37,929 nucleotides of DNA from Bacteroidales bacterium (lineage in GTDB: Bacteria; Bacteroidota; Bacteroidia; Bacteroidales; WCHB1-69): contig JAFTCA010000013.1 of NCBI GenBank assembly GCA_017454945.1, forward strand, positions 124,505 to 162,433, written 5' to 3'. Of the stretch, positions 15,638 through 24,174 are shown in pieces. Within the stretch, counting starts at the first letter, position 1, and every line of letters starts with the position of its first letter. A model generated the notes under the pieces. The model did no database searches, had not been told where the DNA came from, and saw only the letters and a program-made list of their open reading frames with translations. The position numbers were made by a program, and so were the translations under genes.

Positions 15638-16615
15638 TTAATCTGACCAGCTGGCTTTTCTTGTGGCCCTCATTTTAAAGTATGCCTCTTTGCCATCTTT
15701 GGTCTTGAAGTATGCTAACGCCGTGTAAGAACCATCGTTGTTGGGGGCAACCTTGCAGGTGGCTTTCTGTAAAAAGGCATTTCCTTCCGTACTACCGGCA
15801 GTGACACTTGCCGAGGGGTTGGTTTCTTCATTATAACCTTGATTTACATCTTTGAGCGAGAAGAGATTCATCCATGCCAAGGCATCGGGGGTCTGGGCAA
15901 GCATATCAATCTCTTTGTTAATCATATCTGGAGTGATGTGCACGGTTCCACCACCTACCGTTGCGTATGTCGGATGTTCCTTGGCAAACTCAATGAAGAA
16001 GACCTTGGTCACCCCCTCCTGTTTCTTTTCGCCATAAACGATGTAGTCGCGCATGCCTTCGCCTTCAGGAAGATCTTCTACTGTAACAACATTATCTTCT
16101 ATTTCATAGGTGTTGTCCTTGAGTTCGTTGGCTTTCTTCAAACCCTCGTCAACGATATTATCTTCGGGGTCGTCCCCGTCCAATGGCAGAATAGTAGCCG
16201 TGGCTGTTGCCAAATCTCCTTGCTGGAAGAAAAGATCATCACCGTTTTCTTTTAGCTTAATGACTTTTCCAACGATAGTGCCGCCTGTAAAAGTGTTTGG
16301 GTCGGTTGCGGTGAAGGTGACATGTACCTGTCCGTTAGCATCGGCTGTGGCGGATGCGGGACTAACCGTACCGCCTGCTGCCTCAAAGGTAATGGTTGCC
16401 GTATATTTGCTGACATCCTCTTCTATACCAACATGATTGGTCAAAGTTAATTTAAAGGTGACCGCCGCCGTGCCATCGTTGCCAATCTTCTGGGATGACG
16501 GACTGGCAGTAAGAGTTGAATTAATTGCAGAGGAGTCGCTAATATCGACTTTATCACAAGAGACAAACAGTCCTGCTGCGAGAATCATCATCGAAAATAA
16601 TTTGATTTTTTTCAT
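15638..16615 (-). CDS. Lipoprotein with bacterial Ig-like (Big) domain
   Basis: 325 residues. The N-terminus MKKIKLFSMMILAAGLFVSC is a lipoprotein signal with Cys20 as the lipidated residue, followed by an acidic Asp-Lys-Val-Asp. Residues of about 33-145 form an invasin/Big_1-like beta domain (GNDGTAAVTFKLTL, then GGTVSPASATADANGQVHVT). The C-terminal 170 residues are Asp/Glu-rich and unrecognised. Predicted envelope-anchored, possibly surface exposed; no enzymatic motif. Upstream lies a near-copy of the palindrome found before the regulator/membrane-protein operon, so it may belong to the same regulon. Confidence 0.8.
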   Translation of the reverse strand: MKKIKLFSMMILAAGLFVSCDKVDISDSSAINSTLTASPSSQKIGNDGTAAVTFKLTLTNHVGIEEDVSKYTATITFEAAGGTVSPASATADANGQVHVTFTATDPNTFTGGTIVGKVIKLKENGDDLFFQQGDLATATATILPLDGDDPEDNIVDEGLKKANELKDNTYEIEDNVVTVEDLPEGEGMRDYIVYGEKKQEGVTKVFFIEFAKEHPTYATVGGGTVHITPDMINKEIDMLAQTPDALAWMNLFSLKDVNQGYNEETNPSASVTAGSTEGNAFLQKATCKVAPNNDGSYTALAYFKTKDGKEAYFKMRATRKASWSD

Positions 16616-16666
16616 ACTTTGATAAATTTTAAAAGGTTTATAATAGGTTAAATGATTATATTTTAT

Positions 16667-16687
16667 AAAGTTTATTTTTTAGACTTT
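16667..16687 (-). promoter_or_regulatory. Putative operator upstream of the Ig-like lipoprotein gene
   Basis: Arms AAAGTTTA and TAGACTTT around T5 form an imperfect 21-bp inverted repeat (one mismatch pair), about 50 nt before the lipoprotein ATG. It matches the site at 17684-17704 in arms, spacer length and flanking run of A/T, and sits beside the winged-helix gene. Confidence 0.5.
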
Positions 16688-16718
16688 TTTGCGAAAAAAA
16701 TATATACAGAAAGCTTTT

Positions 16719-17066
16719 CTATCCGGCCTGTGTATGCTGCTTGTTCTCGTCAGAAAGCTCAGCAGTAACGGTGCGATGAGAAAAGAGCTGTTTCAATCCT
16801 TCTTCGTAAGCCTCAAGTGCTTCGTGTCCTTTGCGTGTTATCTGACACACTGTGTGCGACATGCGTCCCATGCCGCTCTTATTAACTTGCAGATATCCAG
16901 TGTCTTGCAGGGTCTTAATCTGAACACTCAAGTTGCCTCTTGTAGAGTCTGTAATTTGGCAAAGATACACAAAGTCGGCGCTCTCCAAACTGTCGAGAGT
17001 AACCATTATCTTGAGTCTCAGTTCGTTATGGAGCATGTGATTGATAACAGGGAACTTGAATTTCAT
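16719..17066 (-). CDS. Winged-helix transcriptional regulator (HTH_34/MarR-like)
   Basis: 115 residues. Small winged helix: HNELRLKIMVTLDSLESADF, the recognition region LCQITDSTRGNLSVQIKTLQ (about residues 46-65) and a wing with GYLQVNKSG and CQITRKGHEALEAYEEGL. This resembles the PF13601 type of dimeric regulators. The ATG overlaps the stop of the membrane-protein gene by 4 nt, so the two are translationally coupled. It likely controls its own operon through the inverted repeat at 17684-17704, and perhaps the lipoprotein gene downstream. Ligand unknown. Confidence 0.85.
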   Translation of the reverse strand: MKFKFPVINHMLHNELRLKIMVTLDSLESADFVYLCQITDSTRGNLSVQIKTLQDTGYLQVNKSGMGRMSHTVCQITRKGHEALEAYEEGLKQLFSHRTVTAELSDENKQHTQAG

Positions 17067-17647
17067 AATGCATGTATGTATTTACGGAACAAATGTCCGG
17101 GAATGATTAATGCTATGATAATAACTGCAAAAGTAATAAGAAGTTGCCAATGCCACTGTTCGCCGGTGAAGAATAAGGATACAAGAGATATTGTTGCTGC
17201 AATCATGCCGCAGATGGTCTTTGGGCGGAAGCGCAAGATGATACCGGTCATAAAGCACCCCATACTACAGAGAAGGCTAAGCAGTGGGAAGAACCCAGTC
17301 TCAAAAAAAACGGTAAGACCCATCATAATGCCACATGCGCAGCATGCACACCCGATGAATAACCACATCTGAAGTATAATGTTCTCGTTGAGGGTGGTGC
17401 GGTGTGTGCGTGTACGGTCTTTCTGAATAAAATATACCATTAATGGCACACTGATGACGGGTACGGCCAGCCAAAGCCACATAATCCATGGAGCCTTGTG
17501 AAATTGTAAAATAATAAACTCAGTCAGCAACACTAATGCCGTAGGATATCCCCAAACGAGAAAGAGATTTTCGCCAGTCAGCTGTTTGTCGCCCAACACG
17601 TGCGCTCGAGTGTGATTGATAACGTCAATGTCGGTGTTTGTATTCAT
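17063..17647 (-). CDS. Integral membrane protein partnered with the winged-helix regulator
   Basis: 194 residues with about five transmembrane helices. These include a Cys-rich one (FIGCACCACGIMMGL), one spanning PLLSLLCSMGCFMTGIIL and a last one, LLITFAVIIIALIIPGHLF. Family not recognised. Membrane protein plus small winged-helix regulator in one overlapping operon is common in Bacteroidales, suggesting the membrane protein senses or responds to an envelope signal. It is the first gene of the operon, 37 nt after the putative operator. Confidence 0.75.
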   Translation of the reverse strand: MNTNTDIDVINHTRAHVLGDKQLTGENLFLVWGYPTALVLLTEFIILQFHKAPWIMWLWLAVPVISVPLMVYFIQKDRTRTHRTTLNENIILQMWLFIGCACCACGIMMGLTVFFETGFFPLLSLLCSMGCFMTGIILRFRPKTICGMIAATISLVSLFFTGEQWHWQLLITFAVIIIALIIPGHLFRKYIHAL

Positions 17648-17683
17648 CAGTGGCAGTTGTCTTTTATATTATTTATAATACTG

Positions 17684-17704
17684 AAGGTTTATTTTTTAAA
17701 CCTT
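17684..17704 (-). promoter_or_regulatory. Putative operator of the membrane protein-regulator operon
   Basis: Perfect inverted repeat: AAGGTTTA, T5, TAAACCTT. It lies about 37 nt before the first ATG. A close copy occurs at 16667-16687 before the lipoprotein gene. Confidence 0.55.
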
Positions 17705-17776
17705 ATCGCTAAAAAAAGATTACATAATCTATCTACATATTCTTGTACCAAAGTAAAATGCAAAGATACTATTTTT

Positions 17777-18415
17777 TCACAAATGAGCTTGTCGAAAATA
17801 GGATTGCATCTTGTGTCTATGTCGGCGACTGTGGTAATATTTCAAGTACGGCAAAAGATACTTCAACCCCGACTGCTGCAGTTCGGCAAACAGTGGATTT
17901 TTCAGATAGTTGGGGTCGAACGACAGCAGATAGATGTAGGAAAGGCAGTTCAGTTTCTTTAACAGATTGAACTCCTCGAGGATTTCCTCGTCAGAGGCCT
18001 TGCTCTTCAGCAGAATCTCGTTGTAGATATACAAGGTGTAACTATTCGAGTTGACCGACAATTCGGGCAATATATCGAAAGGATCGCTTTTGTTTTCTTT
18101 GGCCATTGCCAATAGCTGGCGTATGGTTTTGGGCCGGCTCGAAAGATACTCCTCTGCGCGCACCGACAGTTCGTAAAAAACTTTCTCTTCCTTCTTTTCC
18201 AGCAAGCGGTTGCTCTTTGCCAAGTTGTACAATATCAAATGATTCTTAGCCTTATCGGGAAGCCCGAATGCCTGCAAGATGGCATTCTCAAGCAGAAAAG
18301 TCTCGATTTGTTCCTCGGCACGGCACATAGCCCAAGTGGTATAAGTATGCGACTCAACACAATCACAATACCGACTGAGGGCTGATAAAATTCGATGTTT
18401 GTAGTTCTGTTCCAT
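17777..18415 (-). CDS. Hypothetical helical protein
   Basis: 212 residues, predicted almost entirely alpha-helical and soluble, with no signal peptide or membrane helix. It contains SALSRYCDCVESHTYTTWAM near the N-terminus and ends in a His/Arg-rich stretch (YYHSRRHRHKMQSYFRQ). No family recognised. Codon use resembles neighbouring core genes. It lies alone, with its 5' side toward the iorA region and divergent from iorA. Confidence 0.7.
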   Translation of the reverse strand: MEQNYKHRILSALSRYCDCVESHTYTTWAMCRAEEQIETFLLENAILQAFGLPDKAKNHLILYNLAKSNRLLEKKEEKVFYELSVRAEEYLSSRPKTIRQLLAMAKENKSDPFDILPELSVNSNSYTLYIYNEILLKSKASDEEILEEFNLLKKLNCLSYIYLLSFDPNYLKNPLFAELQQSGLKYLLPYLKYYHSRRHRHKMQSYFRQAHL

Positions 18416-18482
18416 GCCGTTGTTTTAGCGCTTTTTTTTACGAATGATTGAAGGAAATGTTACGGGGAAATAAACTGAAAAC

Positions 18483-18583
18483 GAAGAACAAATTTAAAAG
18501 AGACTTTAGGCTTTAGGCTTTAGACTTTAGATGTTAGCATCCTTAGTTTCTTAACTCCTGTTCACTAATCACTATTCACTTCC
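18483..18583 (+). repeat. Composite intergenic repeat, copy 2 (before iorA)
   Basis: Blocks in order: AAGAACAAATT, three TTAGGCTTTA-type units, CCTTAGTTTCTTAACTCC, then TCACTAATCACTATTCACTT. Same block types and orientation as copies at 8474, 22012 and 24041. Confidence 0.65.
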
Positions 18584-18614
18584 ATTTCAACAATATTTAT
18601 ATCCAAAAAATGTG

Positions 18615-18622
18615 TATATTTG
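18615..18622 (+). promoter_or_regulatory. -7 box of iorA
   Basis: TATATTTG (TAnnTTTG), 71 nt before the ATG at 18694. The identical box and a similar TTCAACAAT stretch precede the ClC gene (22222-22229). Confidence 0.5.
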
Positions 18623-18693
18623 CTTCCCTTTATAAATTGACGAGAAAAATATCAATAAATTAATAATCAATAAATTAAATCAAACAATAAAGT

Positions 18694-20304
18694 ATGGCAA
18701 AACAACTTTTATTAGGAGATGAAGCCATTGCACAAGGTGCTTTGGACGCAGGTTTATCGGGAGTATACGCTTATCCCGGCACTCCTTCGACAGAAATTAC
18801 GGAATACATTCAGCAGTCGAAACAGGCTGCCGAAGGTCACATTCACAGCATTTGGGCTGGCAACGAGAAGACTGCCATGGAGTCTGCCATAGGCATGTCG
18901 TACGCTGGCAAACGAGCCATGGTTTGTATGAAGCATGTGGGCTTGAATGTTGCTGCTGACCCGTTCATGAACTCAGCCATTACCGGTGCTAACGGCGGTC
19001 TGGTGGTTTTGGTAGCTGACGACCCGTCGATGCACTCGTCGCAAGATGAGCAAGACTCACGTTACTATGCCAAATTTGCCTTGATTCCCTGTTTTGAGCC
19101 TTCAAACCAGCAGGAAGCATACGATATGGCATACGATGCTTTCGACTATTCGGAAAAGTATCACACGCCCGTTCTGTTGCGCGTCACCACTCGTTTGGCA
19201 CACTCACGTTCGGCCGTTGAGCGCAGAGCTCCAAGACCTCAGAACGAGATTCATTTGGATCCCAACCCCAAACAGTTCATTCTGCTGCCCGCCAACGCAC
19301 GTCAGCACTACAAAAAGCTGTTAGGCAAACAGGATTCTTTCATTCATGATTCTGAAACTTCCAAATACAACAAATATATCGACGGTACCGACAGGTCGAT
19401 GGGCATCATCGCTTCGGGTATCGCTTATAACTATCTGATGGAAAACTTCGTAGGAACCACATGTCCCTACCCTGTGCTCAAAATTTCGCAATATCCTCTA
19501 CCCACCGCTCTCATTGCCAAGATGGTGGATGAATGTGGTCAGGTGTTGGTTGCCGAAGAGGGCTATCCGCTCATTGAGGACCAAATTCGTGGCGTCCTGA
19601 ACCGTACGGGTAACATTCGCGGCCGTATGGACGGTGCGCTGCCTCGCGATGGTGAGCTCAATCCCAACCTGATGGCCAAAGCGCTGGGCATGCCCGACAC
19701 GCAAGGAATGCCCATTCCCGAATTGGTGGTTCCTCGTCCCCCGGCATTGTGCAACGGCTGTCCCCACATCGACTCTTACAACGCCCTGAACGAGGCCATG
19801 AAGGATTATGGCAAGGGTAAAGTTTTCGCCGACATAGGCTGCTACACGTTGGGTGCACTGCCTCCCTACAACGCCATCTACTCTACCGTTGACATGGGTG
19901 CCTCCATCACCATGGCCAAGGGCGCCGTTGATGCTGGCCTGACACCTGCTGTTGCTGTCATCGGCGACTCGACCTTCACCCACAGCGGTATGACATCTCT
20001 GCTGGATGCAATCTACGAGAATACGCCTATTACCGTGCTCATCCTCGACAACAGCACCACAGGTATGACTGGCGGTCAGGATTCGCACGCACTGGGTCGT
20101 CTGGGCAACATCTGCAAGGGCCTCGGTGTTGAAGAAGAACACATTAGAATTATCAAGCCTTTGAAGAACCAACACGACATCAATGTGGCTATCATCAAAG
20201 AAGAAATTGAATACCAAGGCGTTTCGGTTGTCATTCCTACCCGTGAATGTATCCAGACTCTCAACCGTAGAATGAAAGCCAAAGCCAAGGCTAAAGCCGA
20301 ATAA
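18694..20304 (+). CDS. iorA: Indolepyruvate ferredoxin oxidoreductase, alpha subunit
   Basis: 536 residues. Oxidatively decarboxylates arylpyruvates from aromatic amino acids to aryl-acetyl-CoA, passing electrons to ferredoxin. The N-terminal domain has GVYAYPGTPSTEITEY and the KHVGLNVAADP block. CNGCPH lies near residue 353, and the TPP site is GDSTFTHSGM (from about residue 424), with DNSTTGMTGGQ following. The protein ends in a Lys/Ala tail and has no C-terminal 2[4Fe-4S] ferredoxin domain, unlike the archaeal enzyme. iorB follows after 42 nt. Confidence 0.95.
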   Translation: MAKQLLLGDEAIAQGALDAGLSGVYAYPGTPSTEITEYIQQSKQAAEGHIHSIWAGNEKTAMESAIGMSYAGKRAMVCMKHVGLNVAADPFMNSAITGANGGLVVLVADDPSMHSSQDEQDSRYYAKFALIPCFEPSNQQEAYDMAYDAFDYSEKYHTPVLLRVTTRLAHSRSAVERRAPRPQNEIHLDPNPKQFILLPANARQHYKKLLGKQDSFIHDSETSKYNKYIDGTDRSMGIIASGIAYNYLMENFVGTTCPYPVLKISQYPLPTALIAKMVDECGQVLVAEEGYPLIEDQIRGVLNRTGNIRGRMDGALPRDGELNPNLMAKALGMPDTQGMPIPELVVPRPPALCNGCPHIDSYNALNEAMKDYGKGKVFADIGCYTLGALPPYNAIYSTVDMGASITMAKGAVDAGLTPAVAVIGDSTFTHSGMTSLLDAIYENTPITVLILDNSTTGMTGGQDSHALGRLGNICKGLGVEEEHIRIIKPLKNQHDINVAIIKEEIEYQGVSVVIPTRECIQTLNRRMKAKAKAKAE

Positions 20305-20346
20305 TTCACCAATTCAGCAACATAACAAATTAAATCATTGAACATT

Positions 20347-20925
20347 ATGAAAACAGATATCATATTAGCAGGAGTTGGTGGACAAGGTATTTTGTCGATT
20401 GCCAACATTATTGGATATGCAGCCATTAAGAACGGCTTGAACCTGAAACAGGCCGAAGTACACGGCATGAGCCAGCGCGGCGGTGATGTGCAGTCGCACT
20501 TCCGTTTGGCCGACCACGAGATCGCTTCCGACTTGATTCCTATGGGCAAAGCCGACCTGATTATCTCGGTGGAACCTATGGAAGCCTTGAGATACCTTCC
20601 GTGGTTGAATAACGAAGGTTGGGTTATTACCAACGACCAGCCCTTCATCAACATTCCGAACTACCCCGACCAAGCAAAATTGGCCGACACGCTGAACAAG
20701 CTGCCCCGCAAGGTGGTGATTGATGCCGACCGCATCGCTACCGACCTTGGCTCGGCCCGCTCAGCCAACATGGTCATCCTGGGTGCCGCTTCTCCTTATA
20801 TCCAATTGGATTTTGCTACCATCGAAAACGCTGTAGCAGAAGTGTTTGCCCGCAAAGGCGAAGCCGTTGTAGAGACTAACTTGGCCTGCTTGCGCGCCGG
20901 TAGAGCTTTTGCCGAAAAACAGTAA
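20347..20925 (+). CDS. iorB: Indolepyruvate ferredoxin oxidoreductase, beta subunit
   Basis: 192 residues from the ATG at 20347 (three codons after an in-frame TTG). It is the gamma-type domain of 2-oxoacid:ferredoxin oxidoreductases: GVGGQGILSIANIIGYAA at the N-terminus, AEVHGMSQRGGDVQSH and SVEPMEALRY. Forms the catalytic complex with IorA. The gene order iorA-iorB is standard. The membrane-protein gene 33 nt downstream may be co-transcribed but is functionally unrelated. Confidence 0.95.
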   Translation: MKTDIILAGVGGQGILSIANIIGYAAIKNGLNLKQAEVHGMSQRGGDVQSHFRLADHEIASDLIPMGKADLIISVEPMEALRYLPWLNNEGWVITNDQPFINIPNYPDQAKLADTLNKLPRKVVIDADRIATDLGSARSANMVILGAASPYIQLDFATIENAVAEVFARKGEAVVETNLACLRAGRAFAEKQ

Positions 20926-20958
20926 ACTGACGGTCATTCTCTTGTCCGACACTGTCAA

Positions 20959-22056
20959 ATGGCTGTAACACAGAGCAAAATAAAGTCGATGTTCAGCTTC
21001 AAGAGGGTTATTATACCCATATTGATAGGCATCGGCTTTTCTGCTTTCTCGCTATTGTCAAATCACTTTGATTTCTCGGTTCTTCGTGGAATCGAATGGT
21101 GCGGACAATTTATTGTGTTGGCTTTCCTCATGATGTTTATCCGCGATATGGCCTACATCTGGCGGTTGCAGATTCTCACGGGGAAAGCCCTCCGTTTTAA
21201 AGATGCCTTCCAAATCATTATGCTGTGGGAATTTGCATCCTCAGTCTCTCCGTCAATGGTAGGAGGATCCGCTTTTGCCATCTTCTTCATTAATGCTGAA
21301 GGCATCCCGCTGGGACGCAGCACGGGCATTGTGCTCACTACAGCGTTGCTCGATGAATTGTTCTACATCATCATGGTGGCGCTCATTCTGGCAGTTTCAG
21401 GCATCTCCATTCTCAATGTCAGCGGTTTGCCCTTCAACCCGACAACGCTCTTTCTGATTGGCTACGGGTTTATCATACTGTTGACCACCGTCATTGCCAT
21501 TGGCGTCTTCATAGCCCCCAACGGTTTGAAAAAGATGCTTGTCGGGCTATTCTCGCTGCCGTTGCTCCGTCGCTGGAAAGCGGGGGCCGAACGTACGGGC
21601 GACGAGATCATCATGACTTCAGAGGAGCTGAAAGGCAAAAGTTTTTCCTACTGGTTCAAGGCTTTTTTCGCCACTGCCTTTTCGTGGACCGCCCGCTATT
21701 GCGTGCTCAACTGCCTTATTCTCGCCCTCAACCCGCAGATGGGCTTCGACTGGGGACATCAGGTGATGATTTATGCCAAACAACTGATTATGTGGGTAAT
21801 ATTACTTATCAGTCCCACACCTGGCGCCAGCGGCATTGCCGAAATCTCTTTCACGGCTTTCTTTGGCAACGAGTTCACCACTAACATTGCCGATGCAGTA
21901 GCCCTGCTTTGGCGCGGCATCTCCTACTATCCGTACCTATTCATCGGATTGGCGGTGCTGCCGTGGTGGCTGACCAAGCTGGAGAAACGACGTACCGCAA
22001 AGAAAGAAATTCACGATTCACAATGCACAATGCATGATTCAATTCATAATTTATAA
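20959..22056 (+). CDS. Flippase-like membrane protein (UPF0104 / LPG synthase TM family)
   Basis: 365 residues with about eight transmembrane helices. Family blocks: LAFLMMFIRDMAYIWRL, LWEFASSVSPSMVGGSAFA and TTALLDELFY; late in the protein SPTPGASGIAEISF matches the PGGsG.aE motif of the lysylphosphatidylglycerol synthetase transmembrane/AglD group. Predicted lipid-linked substrate flipping or integration in the inner membrane. The last ~16 residues (Lys-Glu-Ile-His-Asp-Ser onward) are encoded by the dispersed intergenic repeat, so the natural C-terminus has been replaced or extended. Confidence 0.85.
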   Translation: MAVTQSKIKSMFSFKRVIIPILIGIGFSAFSLLSNHFDFSVLRGIEWCGQFIVLAFLMMFIRDMAYIWRLQILTGKALRFKDAFQIIMLWEFASSVSPSMVGGSAFAIFFINAEGIPLGRSTGIVLTTALLDELFYIIMVALILAVSGISILNVSGLPFNPTTLFLIGYGFIILLTTVIAIGVFIAPNGLKKMLVGLFSLPLLRRWKAGAERTGDEIIMTSEELKGKSFSYWFKAFFATAFSWTARYCVLNCLILALNPQMGFDWGHQVMIYAKQLIMWVILLISPTPGASGIAEISFTAFFGNEFTTNIADAVALLWRGISYYPYLFIGLAVLPWWLTKLEKRRTAKKEIHDSQCTMHDSIHNL

Positions 22057-22189
22057 TTTACAATTTATAATTTTGTTTCAGGCTTCACTACTCACTACAC
22101 AATCCCCATACTCTTAACCTCTTAACTCCTTAGTTTCTTAGTTTCTTAGTTTCTTAACTTCTTAACTACTCACTGCTCACTATTCACTT
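22012..22189 (+). repeat. Composite intergenic repeat, copy 3 (before the ClC gene)
   Basis: Blocks: CACGATTCACAATGCACAAT-type units inside the 3' end of the preceding CDS, then AATTTATAATTTACAATT, then an extended run of CTTAACTCCTTAGTTTCTTA units, then CTCACTGCTCACTATTCAC. Longest of the four copies. Confidence 0.7.
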
Positions 22190-22221
22190 TATATCTTCAT
22201 ATAATAATTCAACAATTTCTC

Positions 22222-22229
22222 TATATTTG
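22222..22229 (+). promoter_or_regulatory. -7 box of the ClC gene
   Basis: TATATTTG, 19 nt before the ATG at 22249, directly after the composite repeat. Confidence 0.5.
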
Positions 22230-22248
22230 CATCTCTATAACTTAAATC

Positions 22249-24030
22249 ATGGCACGTAAAATATTGGTCATATTATCTAAGATTCGCCGTTTCATCAAGC
22301 AGCGGTTCAGTAATACGACCATCGTGCTGATATTAAGCTTTTTTACAGGTGTTTTAGGCGGCACAGCGGCCATTATCATCAAGAACCTGCTGCACTTCAC
22401 GGTCTCGTCGCTCAACAATGCACAGGCGACGTCGAATATGAAGTACATATATCTGGCCTTTCCGCTCATCGGCATCATCCTGACCAGCATTTTTATAACC
22501 CGTGTGGTGCGCGACAACATCAGTCATGGTGTCAGCATTGTGCTGAAGGCAATCAGCCGTAGCGATGGCAAACTCCGACCGCACAACATGTACTCATCCA
22601 TGATTGCCAGTTCCATCACCGTTGGCTTTGGTGGCTCCGTCGGTTTGGAGGCTCCCATTGTGCTCACAGGCTCCGCCATCGGCTCTAATCTGGCGCGTGC
22701 GTTCAACCTGTCAGCCAAAAACACACGATTACTGCTCGCATGCGGCTCAGCCGGCGCCATGGCAGCCATCTTCAAGGCGCCCATTGCCGCCATCGTCTTC
22801 GCCATCGAGGTGCTTATGCTCGACTTTACCGCCGCTTCGCTGCTGCCGTTGCTCATCTCGGCCGCTACAGGCACAGTGCTCTCACTACTCTTCTTAGGTG
22901 AGGATGTCATGCTGAGCATTACCAATATTGACACTTTCCATCTTGAAAACATCCCGTTCTACATTATTCTTGGCGTACTTACAGGACTTATTTCCATATA
23001 CTTTCTGCGCACATCGCGTTTGATCGAACGTCTTTTCAAGAAAATAAAATACCGTTACGTGAAAGCCGTTATCGGCGGCGCACTATTGGGCGGACTTATC
23101 TTCCTCTTCCCGGTGCTGTATGGTGAAGGATATGAGAACATTAACGACCTTTTGAACAATGCTTCGCAGTTGCTGCACGGCTCGCCGCTCGCTGGGATGG
23201 CCGAGCATCATTGGTTTTTCATTGCTTGCATTGCTGCCATCATCCTGGTGAAAGTGATTGCCACCTCGCTCACCACCAGTGCCGGTGGCAACGGCGGTAC
23301 GTTCGCTCCTTCGCTGTTTGTGGGTGCTTTTGTTGGGTTCCTGCTTGCCGAAGTGGTCAATGTCTATACTGGCGTGAGCGTACCTTACGTAAACTTTGTG
23401 CTGGCTGGCATGGCGGGCGTGATGACCGGTGTGATGCACGCACCGCTGACGGCCATATTCCTGATTGCCGAAATATCAACAGGTTACACCTTGCTCATCC
23501 CGCTAATGATTACCGCGGCTTGCTCTTATATTACTGTCAACCCGTTCGAGAGACACTCCATCTACAGTCGCCAACTGGCCGAAAAAGGAACCCTGCGCAC
23601 GCATAATAAGGACAAGTTTGCCCTCCAGAAGATTAACTTCATGTCGCTGATGGACAAGAACATCCTCACCGTCCCCATTCAAAGCACGCTGCGAGAGTAC
23701 ACCCAATACATCGCCCAAAGCAAGCGTAACATCTTTGTCGTTTTGGACAATGAGCAGAAATTCAAGGGGCTACTGCTGATGGACGATCATAGGGATATGA
23801 TTTTCAGGCAGGATTTGTACGATTCGGTCAATGTCAGCGACTTGATGTACATACCCGATGTGGTTGTATATGATACAGATACGGGCGAAGAGATTGTCGA
23901 AAAGTTTAAGAAAACGCACAACTTCAACTTGCCTGTCATCACCAAGGACCGCACCTATTTGGGATTCCTCTCCAAAGCCACGGTATTAGGCGCTTACCAG
24001 TCGGTAGTGGCCTCAGAGTCGGAAGACTAA
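22249..24030 (+). CDS. ClC chloride channel/antiporter with CBS pair
   Basis: 593 residues. ClC core of about 440 residues: GGSVGLEAPIVLTGSAIG (128-145) with the gating Glu134, GSAGAMAAIFKAPIAAIVFA and the selectivity block GGNGGTFAPSLFVGA. The remaining ~130 residues form two cytosolic CBS domains (FMSLMDKNILTVPIQSTL onward; VSDLMYIPDVVVYDTDTGEE onward). The external gate Glu is present; the first selectivity loop could not be assigned, so channel versus H+/Cl- exchange is open. Transcribed from its own promoter. Confidence 0.93.
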   Translation: MARKILVILSKIRRFIKQRFSNTTIVLILSFFTGVLGGTAAIIIKNLLHFTVSSLNNAQATSNMKYIYLAFPLIGIILTSIFITRVVRDNISHGVSIVLKAISRSDGKLRPHNMYSSMIASSITVGFGGSVGLEAPIVLTGSAIGSNLARAFNLSAKNTRLLLACGSAGAMAAIFKAPIAAIVFAIEVLMLDFTAASLLPLLISAATGTVLSLLFLGEDVMLSITNIDTFHLENIPFYIILGVLTGLISIYFLRTSRLIERLFKKIKYRYVKAVIGGALLGGLIFLFPVLYGEGYENINDLLNNASQLLHGSPLAGMAEHHWFFIACIAAIILVKVIATSLTTSAGGNGGTFAPSLFVGAFVGFLLAEVVNVYTGVSVPYVNFVLAGMAGVMTGVMHAPLTAIFLIAEISTGYTLLIPLMITAACSYITVNPFERHSIYSRQLAEKGTLRTHNKDKFALQKINFMSLMDKNILTVPIQSTLREYTQYIAQSKRNIFVVLDNEQKFKGLLLMDDHRDMIFRQDLYDSVNVSDLMYIPDVVVYDTDTGEEIVEKFKKTHNFNLPVITKDRTYLGFLSKATVLGAYQSVVASESED

Positions 24031-24040
24031 ATAACTCACA

Positions 24041-24165
24041 ATTAATAATTTACAATTGATAATTTATAATGCATAAGTAAGAACAAAGAACAAAGAACAA
24101 ATTCAACAACACTTAACTCCTTAGTTTCTTAACTTCTTAACTTTTCACCTCTAACTTCTCACAAA
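24041..24165 (+). repeat. Composite intergenic repeat, copy 4 (before the LtaS-like gene)
   Basis: Blocks: AATTAATAATTTACAATTGA, AAGAACAAAGAACAAATTC, CTTAACTCCTTAGTTTCTTA, then TTTTCACCTCTAACTTCTCAC. Same order and orientation as the copy at 8474. Confidence 0.7.
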
Positions 24166-24174
24166 TAAAGTCTA

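Noticed and set aside
16689..17372. Plus-strand frame of 227 codons
   Set aside because: Runs antisense through the winged-helix and membrane-protein genes, which have clear motifs, an overlapping ATGA junction and operator; the plus-strand translation has no domain character.
19498..20217. Minus-strand frame of 239 codons inside iorA
   Set aside because: Antisense shadow of iorA; no signal peptide, motif or promoter.
22012..22189. CRISPR array suggested by regularly repeating short units
   Set aside because: Units are 7-20 nt, degenerate and contiguous, with no unique spacers and no cas genes in the window.
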